NCBI GenBank assembly: GCA_012515135.1
Contig: JAAYYX010000065.1
Location: forward strand, 1-7,540
Origin: Clostridiales bacterium
GTDB taxonomy: Bacteria > Bacillota > Clostridia > Peptostreptococcales > Anaerovoracaceae
Length of the DNA stretch: 7,540 nt
Reading direction: 5' to 3'
A program made the position numbers and the translations under genes. Below are positions 5,853 to 7,540 of this stretch, piece by piece. A model generated the notes under the pieces. The model was not told where the DNA came from, searched no databases, and saw only the letters and a program-made list of their open reading frames with translations. The stretch's first letter is position 1; the number at the start of each line of letters is the position of its first letter.

Positions 5853-6695
5853 TTATAATACTATCTCTCCGTGCCTTGCCACATGGCAGTTAAGATTCAC
5901 CGCTACCGGTAGCCCCGCTATATGTGTGGGAGCCGTTAGTATCTTTACCGCCAGAGCAGTGGTTTTACCGCCGAACCCCTGAGGTCCCGTTCCCGCTCCG
6001 TTTATCCTTTTAAGCAGTTCTTCCTCCATTTCGGCATAATAGGGGTCCATGTTCGGTAAATCAAGAGGCTGCAGAAGTGCCTTTTTTGCCAGAAGAGTCA
6101 CCTTATCGAATGTGCCGCCTATGCCCACACCGACCACCACCGGCGGACATGGGTTTCCTCCTGCCTCAAAAACGGTCGTTGCAACAAAGTCCTTTACTCC
6201 CTGCTCCCCTTCAAAAGGAGCAAGCATGGCGATCCTGCTCATGTTTTCGGCACCGAATCCTTTTGGTGCAAAAATCACTTTTACCCTTTCACCCGGGACT
6301 ATATCATAGGTTATGGCTGCCGGAGTGTTATCATTGGTATTTGACCTTCTTAAAGGGTCCGATACGACTGAATTTCTAAGATATCCTTCTGCATATCCTT
6401 TGCGGACACCTTCATTTACTGCATCTTCTATGCTTCCGCCTATAAGATGCACATCCTGTCCTATTTCCAAAAAAACACAGGCAAGTCCGCTGTCCTGACA
6501 AAGGGGGATACCGTCTTCACCTGCTGTTTTGATATTTTCTTCTATTTTTGCAAGTATATCCTTCGCAGGGGGCCAGTCTTCAGCCTCCCTGCACTGTGAA
6601 ATACGCTTACAAACATCCTCACCCAAATAGTAATTGGTCTCCCTGGCCAAAGATGCCACCGCATCTGTTATTTTATTTACAAAAATATTTCTCAT
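5853..6695 (-). CDS. Class I fumarate hydratase, alpha (catalytic [4Fe-4S]) subunit
   Basis: A 280-residue subunit that carries the catalytic iron-sulfur cluster of the two-subunit fumarase. Three conserved cysteines suited to ligate the [4Fe-4S] cluster are visible: C66 in PLCQDSG, C183 in GNPCPPVVVGVGIGG and C270 in NLNCHVARH. Other family segments are YLRNSVVSDPLRR, the NTNDNTPA region, and the KGFGAENMSR loop. The start at 6695 is preferred because GAGGACGAAA precedes the ATG at correct spacing and gives the familiar N-terminus MRNIFVNKITDAVASLA. A frame extension to an ATG at 6743 would run through the promoter. First gene of a leftward operon fumarase alpha, beta, fbp. Tartrate dehydratase alpha subunits are homologous and not excluded. 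The cluster is oxygen-labile in this class, in keeping with an anaerobe. Confidence 0.92.
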   Translation of the reverse strand: MRNIFVNKITDAVASLARETNYYLGEDVCKRISQCREAEDWPPAKDILAKIEENIKTAGEDGIPLCQDSGLACVFLEIGQDVHLIGGSIEDAVNEGVRKGYAEGYLRNSVVSDPLRRSNTNDNTPAAITYDIVPGERVKVIFAPKGFGAENMSRIAMLAPFEGEQGVKDFVATTVFEAGGNPCPPVVVGVGIGGTFDKVTLLAKKALLQPLDLPNMDPYYAEMEEELLKRINGAGTGPQGFGGKTTALAVKILTAPTHIAGLPVAVNLNCHVARHGEIVL

Positions 6696-6726
6696 TTTCG
6701 TCCTCGCGGAATCCACTTGCAGATTT

Positions 6727-6755
6727 ATTATACCATACAGCATGATAATACAAAA
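6727..6755 (-). promoter_or_regulatory. Promoter of the fumarase-fbp operon (extended -10)
   Basis: Minus-strand TATAAT (6727-6732) is preceded by TGG, giving the extended -10 form TGnTATAAT. The -35 region TTTTGT (6750-6755), 17 bp upstream, is weak. Transcription would start near 6720, leaving a leader of about 25 nt before the alpha-subunit ATG. The 12-bp tandem repeats lie directly upstream of the weak -35, which makes an activator or UP-like role possible. Confidence 0.6.
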
Positions 6756-6756
6756 G

Positions 6757-6792
6757 GGTTTTGAAAATGGTTTTGAAAATGGTTTTGAATAT
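6757..6792. repeat. Three tandem 12-bp repeats between divergent promoters
   Basis: On the plus strand GGTTTTGAAAAT occurs at 6757-6768 and 6769-6780, followed by GGTTTTGAATAT (6781-6792) with one mismatch. The array fills exactly the space between the leftward fumarase -35 (6750-6755) and the rightward cbiM-like -35 (6795-6800). It could be a set of regulator sites, AT-rich UP-element DNA for both promoters, or slippage expansion. Confidence 0.9.
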
Positions 6793-6794
6793 TA

Positions 6795-6823
6795 TTGACA
6801 TGGCCTCCTCTTTGACCTATAAT
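6795..6823 (+). promoter_or_regulatory. Consensus sigma-A promoter of the cbiM-like gene
   Basis: Plus-strand TTGACA (6795-6800), exactly 17 bp of spacer, and TATAAT (6818-6823): a full-consensus promoter. The predicted start is near 6830, about 140 nt upstream of the ATG at 6970. A promoter this strong on a metal transporter gene would be expected to need a repressor, and a perfect inverted repeat abuts the -10. Confidence 0.8.
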
Positions 6824-6856
6824 AATTTTGTTGCATCATGAAGGTGCAACAAAATT
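6824..6856. promoter_or_regulatory. Perfect 12+12 bp inverted repeat at the cbiM-like transcription start (candidate operator)
   Basis: AATTTTGTTGCA (6824-6835) and TGCAACAAAATT (6845-6856) are exact reverse complements separated by 9 bp. Their centres are 21 bp apart, two helical turns, and the left arm begins one base after the -10 hexamer. No T-run follows on either strand, so it is not an intrinsic terminator. The position suits a repressor site, perhaps metal-responsive; alternatively the transcript would start inside a stable 5' hairpin. I do not recognise the regulator. Confidence 0.65.
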
Positions 6857-6891
6857 ACAAATCACAGATAATAATGTTTATCCGGAATATG

Positions 6892-6939
6892 TCACCAGGA
6901 AGGTGGATAACTGCTGCAGCAGCAGATCATTCGTTTTTT
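6892..6939 (+). promoter_or_regulatory. Possible attenuator hairpins in the cbiM-like leader
   Basis: Downstream of the large inverted repeat, CACC/GGTG (6893-6896 with 6902-6905) can form a small hairpin. GAT-AA-CTGCTG can pair with CAGCAGATC (6906-6916 with 6920-6928) around a CAG loop, leaving AA bulged. Five bases later comes a run of six T (6934-6939), followed by more T-rich sequence up to the Shine-Dalgarno. This resembles a weak terminator or attenuator. The gap between stem and T-run is longer than usual, so the call is tentative. I see no cobalamin or NiCo riboswitch motif. Confidence 0.3.
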
Positions 6940-6969
6940 CTGGTTTTTTATTTTTAAAGGAGGAATATC

Positions 6970-7540
6970 ATGCACATGGCAGACGCTCTGGTATCACCTG
7001 CAGTGGGTGTTACCATGGCAGCAGTAAGCGTGGGAGCGATCGCATATTCGGTCGTGAAAATGAAAAAGGAAGAAGATTTTGACGAGAAAAAAGTGCCTCT
7101 GATGGCTGTATCCGGTGCATTTGTGTTTGCGGCACAAATGATAAATTTCACCATACCCGGCACAGGTTCCAGCGGACATATAGGAGGGGGCATATTGCTT
7201 TCAGCCCTTCTTGGCCCTTACCCGGCCCTGCTGACCATATCGGCAGTACTGCTTATACAGTGTCTTTTCTTTGCCGACGGAGGCCTGCTGGCTCTGGGAT
7301 GCAATATCTTCAATATGGGTGTTTTGCCCTGCCTTTTTGCATACCCTCTTATTTTCAGGCCGATAGCAGGCAATATGCTAAGTAACGGTCGCATAATGGC
7401 GGCCTCTGTTGCGGCCGCAGTGATCGGCCTGCAGGCCGGTGCCTTCGGTGTTGTCCTTGAGACCTCGGCCTCAAATGTTACAGCTCTTCCCTTCGGCACT
7501 TTTGTTCTTCTTATGCAGCCCATACATCTGGCAATAGGCA
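6970..7540 (+). CDS. cbiM: CbiM/NikM-type cobalt/nickel ECF transporter substrate-binding component (partial, 3' cut)
   Basis: This is the integral-membrane S-component of an energy-coupling factor transporter that imports Co2+ (for cobalamin) or Ni2+. The first 190 residues are present and the frame is still open at the window end. The N-terminus MHMADALVSP has His2 in the position that, with the Met1 amine, forms the metal site in NikM/CbiM. H70 in GTGSSGHIGGG fits the second metal-site histidine. ADGGLLALGCNIFNMG (102-117) and QPIHLAIG (183-190) are further family signatures. Hydrophobic segments near 10-30, 44-62, 75-100, 117-132 and 143-165 are consistent with a multi-pass protein. The ATG at 6970 follows AAAGGAGG with 6-nt spacing. 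Cobalt versus nickel cannot be told from this part; downstream cbiN/cbiQ/cbiO or nikN-type genes would be expected past 7540. Confidence 0.93.
   Translation, partial: MHMADALVSPAVGVTMAAVSVGAIAYSVVKMKKEEDFDEKKVPLMAVSGAFVFAAQMINFTIPGTGSSGHIGGGILLSALLGPYPALLTISAVLLIQCLFFADGGLLALGCNIFNMGVLPCLFAYPLIFRPIAGNMLSNGRIMAASVAAAVIGLQAGAFGVVLETSASNVTALPFGTFVLLMQPIHLAIG

Noticed and set aside
6696..6743. Longer fumarase alpha starting at 6743
   Set aside because: It would place coding sequence across the -10 region, and the internal ATG at 6695 has a proper Shine-Dalgarno and the family N-terminus.
6830..6969. Cobalamin or NiCo riboswitch upstream of the cbiM-like gene
   Set aside because: The leader is only about 140 nt and I find no B12-box-like sequence or the NiCo motif; its pairing is explained by simple hairpins.
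6954..7193. Minus-strand open frames opposite the cbiM-like gene
   Set aside because: They are antisense shadows of a gene with strong conserved motifs and a perfect ribosome binding site.

Overview
The window looks like chromosomal DNA of an anaerobic, low-to-moderate G+C Gram-positive bacterium of the class Clostridia. The reasons are a class III (Firmicutes-type) fructose-1,6-bisphosphatase, a two-subunit oxygen-sensitive [4Fe-4S] fumarase, a tungsten/molybdenum-type aldehyde:ferredoxin oxidoreductase (AOR) family enzyme, a PadR/DUF1048 pair, strong AGGAGG-type ribosome binding sites and near-consensus sigma-A promoters. No plasmid, phage, IS, tRNA, rRNA or CRISPR sequence is visible.

Layout from left to right. 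(1) 30-806, minus strand: a PadR-family repressor and a DUF1048 protein overlap by ATGA. They are driven by a TTGACA/TACTAT promoter that carries a direct repeat resembling an autoregulatory operator. (2) 821-2947, minus strand: an AOR-family oxidoreductase is followed after 1 nt by a 64-residue ThiS/MoaD-like sulfur carrier and then a hairpin terminator. (3) 2948-3333: a 386-bp gap holds a perfect-hexamer promoter about 310 nt upstream of the AOR start, so the AOR mRNA has a long and apparently structured leader. (4) 3334-6695, minus strand: fumarase alpha, fumarase beta and fbp form a tight operon (12-nt gap, then ATGA overlap). (5) 6696-6969: a divergent control region with back-to-back promoters, a 3x12-bp tandem repeat between them, a perfect 12+12 bp inverted repeat at the start of the rightward transcript, and a possible attenuator. 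(6) 6970 to the right edge, plus strand: a CbiM/NikM-type cobalt/nickel ECF transporter component, cut by the window end.

Functionally, fumarase interconverts fumarate and malate and Fbp is the gluconeogenic step FBP to F6P, so their co-transcription suggests a C4-acid to gluconeogenesis link. The AOR/ThiS pair is a tungsto- or molybdo-pterin enzyme with a probable cofactor-sulfur helper. The CbiM-like gene suggests uptake of Co2+ or Ni2+. The genes themselves belong to recognised families. What is not explained by known families is the regulatory DNA: the AOR leader and the fum/cbiM divergent region. I see no clearly new multi-gene system.
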